Source: Acidobacteriota bacterium (lineage in GTDB: Bacteria > Acidobacteriota > Thermoanaerobaculia > Gp7-AA8). From it: a DNA stretch of 42,383 bases. The translations under genes were made by a program, and so were the position numbers. Positions 7,140 to 15,879 of this stretch are shown here, one piece after another. The notes beneath the pieces were generated by a model. The model was given only the letters and a program-made list of their open reading frames with translations. It was not told where the DNA came from and did not search any database. The stretch lies in NCBI GenBank assembly GCA_019247495.1, contig JAFAOU010000062.1, positions 1-42,383 on the forward strand. The letters run 5' to 3'. The first letter of the stretch is position 1; every line of letters begins with the position of its first letter.

Positions 7140-8162
7140 ATGATCCTCGGCATCGAAACCTCCTGCGATGAAACCGCGGTCGCCGTCCTCGACGACGACG
7201 GCAGCGTGCGCATCAACCTCATCGCCTCGCAGATCGAACGTCATCAGCCGTTCGGCGGCGTCGTTCCGGAGATTGCCTCGCGCGAGCATCTGCAGCATCT
7301 CTTTCCGCTGATCACGCGCGCGCTGACCGACGCGAAGTTGAGTTGGAAGGATGTTGAGCGCATCGCCGTCACCGCGGGCCCAGGCCTCATCGGCGCACTC
7401 CTGGTCGGCGTAGCCGGAGCGCAAGGGCTCGCGTACGGACTGGGCCTTCCGCTTGTTCCGGTCAACCACCTCGAAGGCCACATCTTTTCGCCGTATCTCC
7501 AACGCGAAGGAGCATCGATCGCGCTGCCGGAGCGGTTTCTCAGCCTGGTCGTCTCCGGCGGCCATTCGTCGATTTACGACGTGCGACGCGGCATCATCAC
7601 CATGCTCAACCGCACGCGGGACGACGCCATCGGCGAGACGTTCGACAAGGTCGCCAAGTTCATCGGCCTGCCGTATCCCGGCGGGCCGCAGATCGAGAAG
7701 CACGCCAATGGCGGCCGCATCGATCGGAAGCGCTTCCACTTCGCGATGCCGCAGTTCAACGAAAAGTCGGCCGATTTCTCCTACTCCGGGATCAAAGCCG
7801 GCGCGATCCGCCTCGCGCGCGAGCACGGCATCAGCGCGACCGGCGATCCACAACTGCTGGCCGATTTCTGCGCCACGTTTCAGGAAGCGCTCATCGATCA
7901 GTTGTTCGACCGGCTGGAAGTCATCTGGTCCCAACTGGAAACGCCGAGGCCCACCGAAGTGGCAGTCGCGGGAGGGGTGGCGGCAAACACAGCAGTACGG
8001 GAGCGGCTGTCCGCGTGGGCGGCGAAACGTGAGGTCATCGTTCGCCTCCCGGAGAAGCGTTACTGCACCGACAACGCAGCGATGATCGCCTTTGCCGCCC
8101 TGCAGAAACCGGAAGGCGCGACAGATCCGCGCCGCGTGTCCGCGCGATCGCGCGTGCAGTGA
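7140..8162 (+). CDS. tsaD: tRNA N6-threonylcarbamoyladenosine transferase
   Basis: A 340-aa ASKHA-fold enzyme that places the threonylcarbamoyl group on A37 of ANN-decoding tRNAs, working with TsaB and TsaE. The N-terminus MILGIETSCDETAVAV, the metal ligands HLEGH (H110 and H114), VSGGHSS, GETFDKVAKFIG and CTDNAAMIA are all canonical, and the length is typical. The long open frame upstream has no family similarity, so ATG 7140 is the start. The gene is divergent from valS and ends ahead of a strong terminator. Confidence 0.97.
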   Translation: MILGIETSCDETAVAVLDDDGSVRINLIASQIERHQPFGGVVPEIASREHLQHLFPLITRALTDAKLSWKDVERIAVTAGPGLIGALLVGVAGAQGLAYGLGLPLVPVNHLEGHIFSPYLQREGASIALPERFLSLVVSGGHSSIYDVRRGIITMLNRTRDDAIGETFDKVAKFIGLPYPGGPQIEKHANGGRIDRKRFHFAMPQFNEKSADFSYSGIKAGAIRLAREHGISATGDPQLLADFCATFQEALIDQLFDRLEVIWSQLETPRPTEVAVAGGVAANTAVRERLSAWAAKREVIVRLPEKRYCTDNAAMIAFAALQKPEGATDPRRVSARSRVQ

Positions 8163-8239
8163 AACCTTTTCTCGAATCGCTCGTCCAACATTGTGAGCGC
8201 GATAAACAGACCTGATCTCCTACCCCTCTCCTCGATTTT

Positions 8240-8274
8240 GCCCCGCCATCGCTCAGGCGGGGCGATTCTTTTTT
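8240..8274 (+). terminator. Rho-independent terminator after tsaD
   Basis: GCCCCGCC (8240-8247) pairs with GGCGGGGC (8256-8263) around an 8-nt loop, followed by GATTCTTTTTT. It is canonical and ends only 16 bases before the next start codon. Confidence 0.9.
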
Positions 8275-8290
8275 GGCGCAGAATGCGCGA

Positions 8291-9196
8291 ATGAAACGAA
8301 TCGTCGTCGCCGGCGGCAGCGGATTCATCGGTGAGCCGCTCGTCCGCCGTCTCCTCGCCCGCGGTGATGACGTCGCCGTCCTCACTCGCAATTCGCCGAA
8401 TGTCCGCGCCGGCCGCGCAGTCGTCTGGAATCCGCTAACGCAAGGCAGTTGGTCCGACGAAGTCGCCAACGCCGATGTCGTCATCAACCTCGCCGGCGAA
8501 AACGTCGGCGGTGGCCGATGGACGGAGGCGCGGAAGAAACGGATCATGGGGAGCCGCGTCGCGGCTACGAGCGCGCTGGTCGAAGCGATGTTGCACAAAC
8601 CTGATCACCCGCGAACATTCATCAGCGCCTCAGCCAGCGGCTTCTACGGCGATCGCGGCGACGAACCGCTCGACGAAAACTCGATTGCCGGCACCGGCTT
8701 CCTGGCCGAAGTCACAAAGAAGTGGGAAGAGCTGGCGCGTGGTGCCGAGCCGTTCGCGCGCGTCGTCATCCTTCGATTCGGAGTTGTCCTGGCGAAGGAC
8801 GGCGGCGCGCTCGCGAAACTCCTCCTCCCGTTCCGCCTCGGCGCGGGCGGTCCGATGGGCAGCGGCCAGCAATGGATGCCGTGGATCGATCGCGACGACA
8901 TCCTGCGCATCATTGAGTGGTCGATCGATCGCGATGCAACGCGTGGCACCTACAACGCCACCGCGCCGAATCCCGCTCGCAACCGCGACTTCGCGCGCAC
9001 CCTCGGACGCGTTCTGCACCGTCCCGCGTTCGTCCCCACGCCCGCGTTCGCTCTCCGCCTTGCCCTCGGATCCGAAATGGCCAACGAGATGCTCCTCGGC
9101 GGACAGCGCGTCCTTCCGAAGCACGCACAGAACGAAGGGTTCGAATTCGCCTACCCCGATCTCGAGCCTTCCCTCAAACACTCGGTCTCCGGCTAG
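8291..9196 (+). CDS. TIGR01777-family NAD(P)-dependent epimerase (YfcH/SDR39U1-like)
   Basis: A 301-aa extended short-chain dehydrogenase. The Rossmann motif GGSGFIG lies at 8-14. VINLAGENVGGGRW, the YGD segment SGFYGDRG, and the conserved end motif GQWMPWIDRDD (written GQQWMPWIDRDD) with the following WSIDRDATRGTYNATAPNP are characteristic of TIGR01777. The substrate of this family is not established. ATG 8291 was chosen over an in-frame TTG at 8273, which lies in the terminator T run. No Shine-Dalgarno site is present; CAGAAT (8279-8284) lies six bases before the ATG. Confidence 0.9.
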   Translation: MKRIVVAGGSGFIGEPLVRRLLARGDDVAVLTRNSPNVRAGRAVVWNPLTQGSWSDEVANADVVINLAGENVGGGRWTEARKKRIMGSRVAATSALVEAMLHKPDHPRTFISASASGFYGDRGDEPLDENSIAGTGFLAEVTKKWEELARGAEPFARVVILRFGVVLAKDGGALAKLLLPFRLGAGGPMGSGQQWMPWIDRDDILRIIEWSIDRDATRGTYNATAPNPARNRDFARTLGRVLHRPAFVPTPAFALRLALGSEMANEMLLGGQRVLPKHAQNEGFEFAYPDLEPSLKHSVSG

Positions 9197-9199
9197 AAT
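9194..9199 (+). promoter_or_regulatory. TAGAAT box before the cold-shock gene
   Basis: TAGAAT overlaps the stop codon of the epimerase gene and is followed by 8 bases and the csp ATG. There is no Shine-Dalgarno site between them and no recognisable -35 box. Confidence 0.45.
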
Positions 9200-9207
9200 G
9201 GCGCGCT

Positions 9208-9414
9208 ATGGCAGAACAAGGCGTAGTCAAATGGTTCAACGACGCAAAAGGTTACGGTTTCATCGTGCGTGAACAAGGTCCCGACGTCTTCGTCCATCAC
9301 GCCTCCATCATCGCCGAAGGGTTCCGCACCCTCGCCGAAGGCGACCGCGTGGAGTTCGACGTGGTAGAAGGGAAGAAGGGCCTGGAAGCGAAAGACGTGC
9401 GGAAGATCGGCTAG
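9208..9414 (+). CDS. Cold-shock domain protein
   Basis: A 68-aa single OB-fold protein of the CspA family, a single-stranded RNA/DNA-binding chaperone. Both RNA-binding motifs are intact: KGYGFI (RNP1, 14-19) and VFVHH (RNP2, 27-31). The start GVVKWFNDAKGYGFI is diagnostic. It is 11 bp downstream of the epimerase gene but has its own TAGAAT box. Its stop codon sits in the loop of its own terminator hairpin. No long structured cold-shock leader is present. Confidence 0.95.
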   Translation: MAEQGVVKWFNDAKGYGFIVREQGPDVFVHHASIIAEGFRTLAEGDRVEFDVVEGKKGLEAKDVRKIG

Positions 9415-9426
9415 CCGTTCTTTTTT
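9403..9426 (+). terminator. Rho-independent terminator of the cold-shock gene
   Basis: AAGATCGG (9403-9410) pairs with CCGTTCTT (9415-9422), with one T-T mismatch, around the loop CTAG, followed by TTTT. The TAG stop codon lies within the loop. Confidence 0.65.
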
Positions 9427-9443
9427 CTAGTCGAGCAACTTTC

Positions 9444-9456
9444 GCGTAACTTACGC
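9444..9456. promoter_or_regulatory. Candidate LexA operator
   Basis: GCGTAACTTACGC is a perfect 13-bp palindrome (GCGTAA/TTACGC around C) that ends one base before the -35 box of lexA. It is well placed for autoregulation. ACTTTCGC is also repeated on both sides (9438-9445 and 9460-9467). Assignment to LexA rests on position only. Confidence 0.45.
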
Positions 9457-9485
9457 TTGACTTTCGCTCCGTTACCGCCTACATT
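9457..9485 (+). promoter_or_regulatory. Sigma70-type promoter of lexA
   Basis: TTGACT (9457-9462), a 17-bp spacer and TACATT (9480-9485) form the best classical promoter in the window. The leader of roughly 11 bases contains GAGG (9494-9497), five bases before ATG 9503. Confidence 0.75.
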
Positions 9486-9502
9486 GCTTCCACGAGGCGG
9501 AA

Positions 9503-10120
9503 ATGACGTATTTAACTGAGCGTCAGCGCGACATCCTGCAATTCATTCGCGACTTCCAGAAAGAGCGTGGGGTCACGCCGACTCACCGCGAGATCTGCGA
9601 TCACTTCGGGTTCTCTTCCTACGGGACCGTTTACAAGCACCTTTCGCTGCTGCAGAAGAAAGGGCTGATCAAGCGGGACTGGAATCAGAAGCGGGGCGTT
9701 GAAGTCGTCGAACAGGCGAAGCCCGACGCCGCGGTTTCGTCCGGCGTGCTCGAGTTACCGCTCTTCGGTTACATCGCCGCCGGCCAGCCGCTGGCCGTGG
9801 AAATCTCCGACGAGACCATCACCGTTCCGGAGCGGCTCACCAGCCGCGGCGAGAACTACGTGCTCAAGGTCCGAGGCGACTCGATGATCGACGACGGGAT
9901 CATGGACGGCGACTACGTGATCATCGCGCGCCGCGAGCAAGCGGACAACGGCGAGATGGTCGTCGCGAACGTCAGCGGCGAAGTCACACTCAAGCGTCTC
10001 TACCGCGAAGGCGAGAAGGTTCGCCTCCAGCCTGCCAATTCGATGATGCATCCGATCTACGCCGCTGCGCGCGATGTCGCCGTGCAGGGAGTGGTCGTCG
10101 GTCTGATGCGCCGTTTCTGA
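9503..10120 (+). CDS. lexA: LexA repressor
   Basis: A 205-aa SOS repressor and self-cleaving protease. The N-terminal winged helix (1-65) begins LTERQRDILQFI, and the C-terminal S24 domain is complete: Ala93-Gly94 cleavage site in GYIAAGQP, nucleophile Ser127 in GDSM, and general base Lys164 in VTLKRL. It represses DNA-repair genes until RecA filaments trigger autocleavage. A palindrome next to its -35 box suggests autoregulation. An XRE regulator gene follows 21 bp downstream on the same transcript. uvrA, a common SOS gene, begins at the other end of the window. Confidence 0.96.
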   Translation: MTYLTERQRDILQFIRDFQKERGVTPTHREICDHFGFSSYGTVYKHLSLLQKKGLIKRDWNQKRGVEVVEQAKPDAAVSSGVLELPLFGYIAAGQPLAVEISDETITVPERLTSRGENYVLKVRGDSMIDDGIMDGDYVIIARREQADNGEMVVANVSGEVTLKRLYREGEKVRLQPANSMMHPIYAAARDVAVQGVVVGLMRRF

Positions 10121-10141
10121 TCGCGAAAGTGAGGATTCAAC

Positions 10142-10567
10142 ATGGATCTCGTACTCAAACTTCGTGAAATTCGCCGGCTCAAAGGCCTCAGCCAGAAGGA
10201 TGCAGCGCGTCTCTCCGGTGTCGGCGAGAAGACCATCAGCTCGTTCGAAACCGGCGAGCGCGTCGGCGCGATGAAGCTTTGCCAGTTGAAGCGACTGCTG
10301 GCCGTCTACGAAATGACGGAGGCCGAATTCTTCGGCGGCGGCGTCGAGAAGCAGATCGCGCCCTGGGAACTTGACCCGGAGCAGTTTGCAACCGCGCGGC
10401 TCATCGACGAGTTGCAGTCGCTGCCGAAACATTCGCAGCGTTCTTTGCTCGCCAAGTTTCAGCTCATGATCGAGACGGTTTCCGAAGTTCACGAGCCGCG
10501 GCAGAAACGTCCGCCGCGTTACATGCGCGACGACCCGGACTGGCAGATGATGGCGTCGCGAAACTGA
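10142..10567 (+). CDS. XRE-family transcriptional regulator
   Basis: A 141-aa protein with an N-terminal helix-turn-helix (residues 5-60: LREIRRLKGLSQKDAARLSG, then EKTISSFETGER) and a C-terminal region without a recognised domain, ending in a basic/proline segment and DDPDWQMM. A GAGG about six bases upstream of ATG 10142 supports the start. It is 21 bp after lexA in the same direction, so it is probably co-transcribed and may be SOS-induced. Confidence 0.85.
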   Translation: MDLVLKLREIRRLKGLSQKDAARLSGVGEKTISSFETGERVGAMKLCQLKRLLAVYEMTEAEFFGGGVEKQIAPWELDPEQFATARLIDELQSLPKHSQRSLLAKFQLMIETVSEVHEPRQKRPPRYMRDDPDWQMMASRN

Positions 10568-10576
10568 GTTGTGTCG

Positions 10577-11422
10577 CTAGTGCAACAACTCGGCGCCTTG
10601 CATCCCAGCGTCCCACATTTCGACGCGGTTGCGGCCGTGGTTTTTCGCCGAGTACAGCGCCTGATCCGCGCGGTCGATCAGGATTGAGGGACTAAGTGCG
10701 GCTTCGGACTCGATCGAATCGATGCCTGCGATGCCGATCGACGCCGTGACGACGACTGAGTCACTCCCGACTTCGAAGCGGCTTGCGGCGAGACGTTCGC
10801 GAATCCGTTCGGCGACCACGGTCGTGTTGCCGACCTTCGTCTCCGGCAGGACGACACAGAACTCTTCGCCGCCGTAGCGGCCAGCGATGTCGTAGACCCG
10901 GCAACTGTCGCGAAGCACCTGTCCGACGGAACGGAGGACGCGATCTCCCGCGCTGTGTCCGAACGAATCGTTCACCCGTTTGAAATGATCGATGTCCAGC
11001 ATGATCAGCGACACCGGTGAGCGGTGGCGCAATGATCGGTTCATCTCGCTGTCAATCTTCTCCATCACGTACCAGCGGTTGTAGAGGCCTGTCAGCGCAT
11101 CGCGGGCGGAGATTTCGGAGAGCGCGCTGTTTCTGCGAACCAGCTCGGCGTTCGCCGATTCAAGATCTGCCAGTTGCTTCTGCAGTTCGCGCACGCGTTC
11201 GTCGCGTTCATCGGCGAAGCGGATCAGCGACACGATCTCGTTTACGAGCTTTCGAGAGGCCGCGGCGAGTGGTTGTTCGAACTGAATCGAAGTCGCAGGC
11301 GTCAACGCGAGCGAGTGCTCAGCGTCGGTCGACGCGGAGTCGACGATCGTCAGTTTCCTTTTGAATGAGGCGGACAGCGACCGCACGATGCGGGCCGCCG
11401 CATCTTCGGCGAACCTGCTCAT
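10577..11422 (-). CDS. Diguanylate cyclase (GGDEF domain)
   Basis: A 281-aa soluble protein with an N-terminal region of unknown type, a coiled coil (about 70-105, RVRELQKQLADLESANAELV) and a C-terminal GGDEF domain. The catalytic motif is GGEEF (184-188), and the inhibitory I-site RVYD (175-178) stands exactly five residues before it, so product inhibition by c-di-GMP is expected. It makes c-di-GMP from two GTP. No membrane segment or EAL domain is present. ATG 11422 was chosen at MSRFAED, with a GGGGAG about eight bases upstream. It is convergent with the lexA-XRE pair. A likely target in the window is PilB. Confidence 0.93.
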   Translation of the reverse strand: MSRFAEDAAARIVRSLSASFKRKLTIVDSASTDAEHSLALTPATSIQFEQPLAAASRKLVNEIVSLIRFADERDERVRELQKQLADLESANAELVRRNSALSEISARDALTGLYNRWYVMEKIDSEMNRSLRHRSPVSLIMLDIDHFKRVNDSFGHSAGDRVLRSVGQVLRDSCRVYDIAGRYGGEEFCVVLPETKVGNTTVVAERIRERLAASRFEVGSDSVVVTASIGIAGIDSIESEAALSPSILIDRADQALYSAKNHGRNRVEMWDAGMQGAELLH

Positions 11423-11513
11423 TCCGCACACTCCCCCTGAACTGAATCGGCGGAGTATCTGAAGACCGCGCGCCGCCGTCAAGCAGCGATAATGGCAAGC
11501 ACCGCCGTGCGGC

Positions 11514-12458
11514 TCACCTGTGTTCGATTCGGAAGCGGTTCACGCCCGCCCGGATTTCGTCGCCGCTCTGAACTTTCGTGTTCTGGGCCGGCAACGTATT
11601 GAGGTACGTGCCGTTGCGGCTGCCGAGGTCGCGGACACGAATGGTGCCGTCGGAATCGGGCCCGACTTCGAAGTGGCGGCGTGAAAGAAATTCGTCCGGA
11701 ACCCGTACGTGTCCTTCGCGGCCGATCACAAGACCGCTTGTCGGAATCTCGAACTCCTGACCATTGAGCGGACCGCCGATGCAGATCAACACCGGACGGG
11801 TCGTGGCCGTCTGCACTGCCGCAGTGCGCTGCGAGATTTTGTGGACAAGTTCCGCCTCTTCGATCGGTTTCGGCGCCTCGACGCGAATCGGTTCCACAGG
11901 GATGCCCTTTTCTTCTGTCGGCTCGATCGTCACGAGAGCGCTTCCGACGCGCAGCAGGTGCATTCCGTCGGTGATCACCGCTTCTTTGATCTGTTGTCCG
12001 TCGAGGAACGTGCCCATGTGCGATTCCGCATCGCGGACGACCAGATTGCTTCCGCTCAGCGAGATCGAGCAGTGGCGGATCGAAAGCTCCGCTTCCGCCA
12101 GCTCGATGTGAGATCCGGAACGCCCGATCCAGAGCGGATACAGACCGATCGTGAAGACCGTGTTGATCGGATTGTGAGCGCCGCGTGCAATCACCCGGAT
12201 TGATCGGGGCGAGCCAAGCGTCGGCGCCTGGTGCGGATCGACAGAAGGGGCCGGCGTCTCGGCGCGCTGCACTTTGTAAGGCTGGAGATCGACCTCCTTC
12301 ACGCCGTCGGGATTGCCGAGGCGCGCGAGAAGCGCCGCCTTGCTGCCGGAGAGCCATTCGCCGCACGCGCAGGTGGCGATCGAGTTCGGCAGGCGAACGG
12401 CGATCACGCCAGGCACGTCGTACGCCTGCCCGCACTTCGCGCAGCGGATGAGGGGCAT
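11514..12458 (-). CDS. Zinc-ribbon protein with two FHA domains
   Basis: A 314-aa cytoplasmic protein. The N-terminus has a CxxC...CxC metal-binding motif (CAKC at 6-9, CAC near 30). The second FHA domain (about 220-314) is canonical, with [17 protein letters not shown] and [11 protein letters not shown], so it should bind phosphothreonine peptides. The first (about 88-180) is degenerate: [17 protein letters not shown] and [12 protein letters not shown] 12458 was preferred over ATG 12482 because TATCAT lies six bases upstream and the extra 8 residues look random. It is divergent from the chemoreceptor gene. A partner Ser/Thr kinase is not in the window. Confidence 0.88.
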   Translation of the reverse strand: MPLIRCAKCGQAYDVPGVIAVRLPNSIATCACGEWLSGSKAALLARLGNPDGVKEVDLQPYKVQRAETPAPSVDPHQAPTLGSPRSIRVIARGAHNPINTVFTIGLYPLWIGRSGSHIELAEAELSIRHCSISLSGSNLVVRDAESHMGTFLDGQQIKEAVITDGMHLLRVGSALVTIEPTEEKGIPVEPIRVEAPKPIEEAELVHKISQRTAAVQTATTRPVLICIGGPLNGQEFEIPTSGLVIGREGHVRVPDEFLSRRHFEVGPDSDGTIRVRDLGSRNGTYLNTLPAQNTKVQSGDEIRAGVNRFRIEHR

Positions 12459-12464
12459 GCGCGG

Positions 12465-12492
12465 ATGATAGCGCAGCGCCATACGCTACACT
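12465..12492. promoter_or_regulatory. Divergent -10-like boxes for the FHA and chemoreceptor genes
   Basis: TATCAT on the minus strand (12465-12470) is six bases before the FHA gene's ATG. TACACT on the plus strand (12487-12492) is 13 bases before the chemoreceptor ATG at 12506. Both genes lack a clear Shine-Dalgarno site. Confidence 0.4.
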
Positions 12493-12505
12493 TCCGGGCA
12501 TCCGC

Positions 12506-14557
12506 ATGCTCTCCGGCGCTCCATCGGAACTCCCGCGAAATCGCGTCGGCCTGCGCCCGAAATTCATCCTCGCGTTCGTGGTGCAGACCGTCGTCATCGC
12601 GTTGCTGATCGTCGGATTCGTGCAGTGGCGCGTGCGCGATCTGTTTCACGATCAGCTGCTCACACGCGCTTCGGGCATCGCCCGAACCGTCGCGGTAGCG
12701 AGCGATAGCGCGATGAAAAATGGCCGCGCCAGCGAACTCCAGCCCGTCGCGGACGACATCAAATCGCGCCCGTGGATCGACTACGCCGACTTCGTTGCCG
12801 CCGATGGGCGGATCGTCGTGAAGTCGGGCACTCCCCCTGCGGGTCTCACACTGACGGCAGGAACCACTGACCTGCGCGATACGAACGGCGATGAGCTTCA
12901 CCTTTTCGTGGTGCCGATCGCGAGCGGCGGATTCTTCCGCCTCGTCGCGAACGAACGGGAAGCGATGAGCGTGGTTCGTCAACTCCGCTGGGCCAACCTC
13001 GGCGTCGCGCTACTGGCGCTCGCTGCCGCAGTCGCACTCGCGGCGATCGGATCCCGTTTCATCATCCGGCCGGTTCTCCATCTCGCCGAGAACGCTCGCA
13101 ACCTCTCGAATGGCGACCTCACGCAGCGCGCCGAAATCGGATCGAGCGACGAGATCGGCGACCTCTCCTCGGCCTTCAACAGCATGGCCGCCAATCTGGA
13201 GAAGACCGTCTCCAAACTCGTTCGCTCGCAGGCACAACTCAAGACCGTCGTCGAAACGGTCGGCTCGCGATCGCGCACGGTCGCCGAGCGCGTCGACGAG
13301 CAGCGCTCGATGATTGACAGCACCTATCACTCCATCGATCAACTGAACAACGGCGTCCGCAAGATCACCGACAATGTCGAAGCGCTCTCCGCGGCGTCGG
13401 AGGAAACCTCCTCCTCGATGCTGGAGATGGTGGCGTCGATCGAGGAAGTCAGCCGCCACACCGACACGCTCTACAACTCCGTCGAAGACACCGCGTCGGC
13501 GACCGGCCAGATGGCGACGTCGATCAACGAAGTCGATCAGAACGTCGACTTCCTCTCGAACTTCGTGACCGACACGTCCTCGTCGATGGTGGAGATGAGT
13601 GCCTCGATCGCGCAGGTGGAGTCGAATGCCGCCAAGTCGTACGACCTCGCGCTCGCCGTCGCCGATGCTGCCGAGTCGGGGATGAAGGCAGTCCGCGAGA
13701 CGATCGACGGCATGGAGCAGATTCGCCACTCCGTCGCCGAGTCCAACGCCGTCATCACGCGCCTCGGCGACCGCTCCACGGCCATCGGCAAGATCCTCAA
13801 CGTCATCGAAGACATCGCCGAGCAAACGAACCTCCTCGCGTTGAATGCGGCCATCCTTGCCGCGTCGGCCGGCGAACATGGCAAAGGCTTCTCCGTCGTC
13901 GCCGCGGAGATTCGCGATCTCTCCGAGCGGACCGCGTCGTCCACTCGCGAGATCGCGAATCTGATTCGCTCCGTGCAGGACGAAGTCGGGAACGCGCTCC
14001 GATCGATGTCCGCGGGCACGAAGCTCGTCGCGGACGGCGTCTCGCTGTCGCATGAAGCCGGGAAAGCGCTCAACAACATCCTCGAGTCGTCGACGAAAGC
14101 CTCGGAGATGGGGAAAGAGATCGCCGCAGCCACGCGCGAACAAGCCAAAGGAAGCGAGACCGTCACGCAATCGGTCGGCAGGCTGCAGGAACTCGTCAGC
14201 CAGATCAACAAGGCCACGACGCAGCAGGCGCAGGGCTCGGACCACATCATGAACGCGGTCGAATCGATGCGCGAGGTCACGCGGTACGTGCGCCAGGCGA
14301 TGGTTGAGCAGCGCTCCGGCTCGTCGATGATCTCCGCGTCGGCGGAGCGGATGATCGACATGATCCACGAGATTTTCCAGGTCGCGGCTGGTCAGGCGAT
14401 GGAGAGCGAAAAGATCGTTGCGACGATGGAGAAGGTGCGCGTGATCGCCGAGGGCAACGGCAACTACGCGATGGAGATGGGCGAGTCGCTGACGCTGCTT
14501 TCCGAGGCCATCCGCGGTCTCGACGAAGAAATCCGCCGCTTCCGCGTGCGCGGATGA
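12506..14557 (+). CDS. Methyl-accepting chemotaxis protein
   Basis: A 683-aa transmembrane chemoreceptor with TM1 (about 18-40), a periplasmic sensor of about 120 residues without a recognised fold, TM2 (164-188), HAMP (185-238) and a long helical signalling domain. The kinase-contact tip (436-470) reads [20 protein letters not shown]; the usual Glu/Arg of NAAIEAARAGE are Leu and Ser. Methylation-type E/Q sites are plausible but not assigned. It overlaps the next gene by 4 bases (ATGA) and is followed by cheW. No cheA, cheB or cheR is visible, so it must use a kinase encoded elsewhere. Confidence 0.95.
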   Translation: MLSGAPSELPRNRVGLRPKFILAFVVQTVVIALLIVGFVQWRVRDLFHDQLLTRASGIARTVAVASDSAMKNGRASELQPVADDIKSRPWIDYADFVAADGRIVVKSGTPPAGLTLTAGTTDLRDTNGDELHLFVVPIASGGFFRLVANEREAMSVVRQLRWANLGVALLALAAAVALAAIGSRFIIRPVLHLAENARNLSNGDLTQRAEIGSSDEIGDLSSAFNSMAANLEKTVSKLVRSQAQLKTVVETVGSRSRTVAERVDEQRSMIDSTYHSIDQLNNGVRKITDNVEALSAASEETSSSMLEMVASIEEVSRHTDTLYNSVEDTASATGQMATSINEVDQNVDFLSNFVTDTSSSMVEMSASIAQVESNAAKSYDLALAVADAAESGMKAVRETIDGMEQIRHSVAESNAVITRLGDRSTAIGKILNVIEDIAEQTNLLALNAAILAASAGEHGKGFSVVAAEIRDLSERTASSTREIANLIRSVQDEVGNALRSMSAGTKLVADGVSLSHEAGKALNNILESSTKASEMGKEIAAATREQAKGSETVTQSVGRLQELVSQINKATTQQAQGSDHIMNAVESMREVTRYVRQAMVEQRSGSSMISASAERMIDMIHEIFQVAAGQAMESEKIVATMEKVRVIAEGNGNYAMEMGESLTLLSEAIRGLDEEIRRFRVRG

Positions 14558-15036
14558 GCGCGTTGCGCGGGCGCTTTACGCGGCGTGGCGGCGGCGCGAT
14601 CGTCCATTTTGACCATCCGTCCATCCCGGACGTGATCCACTTCGGAGGCGCCGACTGGCGCGCCAAGCGCGAGTTCCACATCACACTCGCCGGCACCACC
14701 ACGATGCGCATGCTGACGGAGGATCCAGATGACGTCATCAAACGCGCGGCGCGGCGGCTCACGTTCAGCATCACCACTCGGGACGAGTTCTGGCACGTCC
14801 GCGAAGAGAAAACGCGAACGATCATCCGCATGTGCGACATCAGCGGCGCCGAGGAGTTTTTCGCCGCTCTCGAACGCGAACTACAGATCGTCATCGAACG
14901 TCCGCCGTATCACGTGACGCTGTACACGATCGGGACATTGCGAGGCATCGGTATCGCCACGCGCGCCGAGTTGGAACGCCTCGGCGAACCGCTCACGGAA
15001 CCGGAGCGGGACGCGCTGTTGTCGGTCATACAATGA
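14554..15036 (+). CDS. Unknown protein in chemoreceptor operon, possible 2H-phosphoesterase-like fold
   Basis: A 160-aa soluble protein with no firm family match. It contains two HxT motifs, HIT (42-44) in REFHITLAG and HVT (120-122) in [11 protein letters not shown], each at the end of a hydrophobic strand and 78 residues apart. That is the signature of 2H phosphoesterases (LigT / cyclic phosphodiesterase group), which act on RNA or nucleotide 2',3'-cyclic phosphates. It overlaps the chemoreceptor gene (ATGA at 14554) and the CheW gene (ATGA at 15033), so all three are translationally coupled. The function is inferred only from the motif pair. Confidence 0.8.
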   Translation: MSALRGRFTRRGGGAIVHFDHPSIPDVIHFGGADWRAKREFHITLAGTTTMRMLTEDPDDVIKRAARRLTFSITTRDEFWHVREEKTRTIIRMCDISGAEEFFAALERELQIVIERPPYHVTLYTIGTLRGIGIATRAELERLGEPLTEPERDALLSVIQ

Positions 15037-15536
15037 ACGCCATGCCCGACCGCGCCGTCGAACTGCGGCTGATCACCTTCACCGTCGGTTTCGAGACGTT
15101 CGTTCTCGACATCATGGGGCTGCGGCAGATCATCCCGTACACCGGCTCGACGACGGTGCCGACCGCGCCGCCGTTCATCGAAGGCATCATCGTCCTGCGC
15201 AACGAAGTAATCCCGATCGTCGACCTGCGCGCGCGTCTCTACCCGCAACTCGAAGAGCGATCCGAGCAGCCGCTCGTTCTCATCACCTACAGCAACGCCG
15301 GCATCATCGGCATCAAAGTCGACGCCGTCCGCCGCATCGTCAACGTCAGCACGGACGCGCTTCTCCCGCCGCCGCCGATCATCCGCGGAATCCGCGGCGA
15401 GCTCCTGATCGCGATCGTCCCATACGAAGATGAGGTCTACCTCCTCATCGACATCGAGAACATCCTGAGCGGGGACGAGAAGCAGGTGTTGGCGGCGGCA
15501 GATTTGACTCCGCAGGATGTTGAAGCGCCCGCCTAG
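15033..15536 (+). CDS. CheW-like chemotaxis adaptor
   Basis: A 167-aa CheW-domain protein that would link receptors to a CheA kinase. The characteristic pattern is seen in LITFTVGFETFVLDI, GIIVLRNEVIPIVDLRARL, GIIGIKVDAVRRIV and the end YLLIDIENIL. ATG 15033 overlaps the previous stop codon (ATGA). A second ATG at 15042 follows a TACAAT box (15029-15034) by seven bases, so a leaderless internal start is also possible. The C-terminal tail after 150 is not part of the domain. Confidence 0.92.
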   Translation: MNAMPDRAVELRLITFTVGFETFVLDIMGLRQIIPYTGSTTVPTAPPFIEGIIVLRNEVIPIVDLRARLYPQLEERSEQPLVLITYSNAGIIGIKVDAVRRIVNVSTDALLPPPPIIRGIRGELLIAIVPYEDEVYLLIDIENILSGDEKQVLAAADLTPQDVEAPA

Positions 15537-15549
15537 CAACGAGCGCGAG

Positions 15550-15555
15550 TAAACT
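15550..15555 (+). promoter_or_regulatory. TAAACT box before mntA
   Basis: TAAACT lies nine bases before ATG 15565 and there is no Shine-Dalgarno site between them. The same hexamer stands nine bases before the gene at 26150, and also at 18851-18856 upstream of pilB. Confidence 0.4.
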
Positions 15556-15564
15556 GGACATTCG

Positions 15565-15879
15565 ATGCCCAACATCGCCGTCGAGTACGACAAAGAAGCA
15601 CTTAACGGATTCTGCCGTCGGTGGAAAGTCACGGAGTTCTCTCTGTTCGGCAGCGCCGTCCGTGATGACTTCGGGCCAGACAGCGATGTCGACGTGCTGG
15701 TGACACTGGCTCCCGACGCGCCGTGGACGTTGTCGAACTGGCTCGCAATGCAGAGGGAACTGGAAACGCTCTTCCATCGCCGTGTCGACCTTATCGAACG
15801 AGATGCCGTTGCGCATAGCGAGAACCGTTTCCGCAAACACGCAATCCTTTCGTCGGCGGTGATGCTTGACGTCGCGTGA
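15565..15879 (+). CDS. mntA: MntA-type nucleotidyltransferase antitoxin
   Basis: A 104-aa minimal nucleotidyltransferase. The signature GSx10DxD is exact (G29, S30, D41, D43, in FGSAVRDDFGPDSDVDVLV). In characterised MntA-HepT pairs this antitoxin neutralises its partner by AMPylating a tyrosine next to the HEPN active site. Its 3' end overlaps the start of the HEPN gene by 14 bases, as is usual for these pairs. It lies 28 bp after the CheW gene but has its own TAAACT box. Confidence 0.9.
   Translation: MPNIAVEYDKEALNGFCRRWKVTEFSLFGSAVRDDFGPDSDVDVLVTLAPDAPWTLSNWLAMQRELETLFHRRVDLIERDAVAHSENRFRKHAILSSAVMLDVA

Noticed and set aside
13010..14368. A 452-codon open frame antisense to the chemoreceptor gene, and similar long antisense frames at 1980-3167, 16127-17476, 18965-20197 and 38976-40283.
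   Set aside because: They are rich in Arg, Asp and Val from reading high-GC codons backwards, have no domain similarity, and lie opposite genes with clear motifs.
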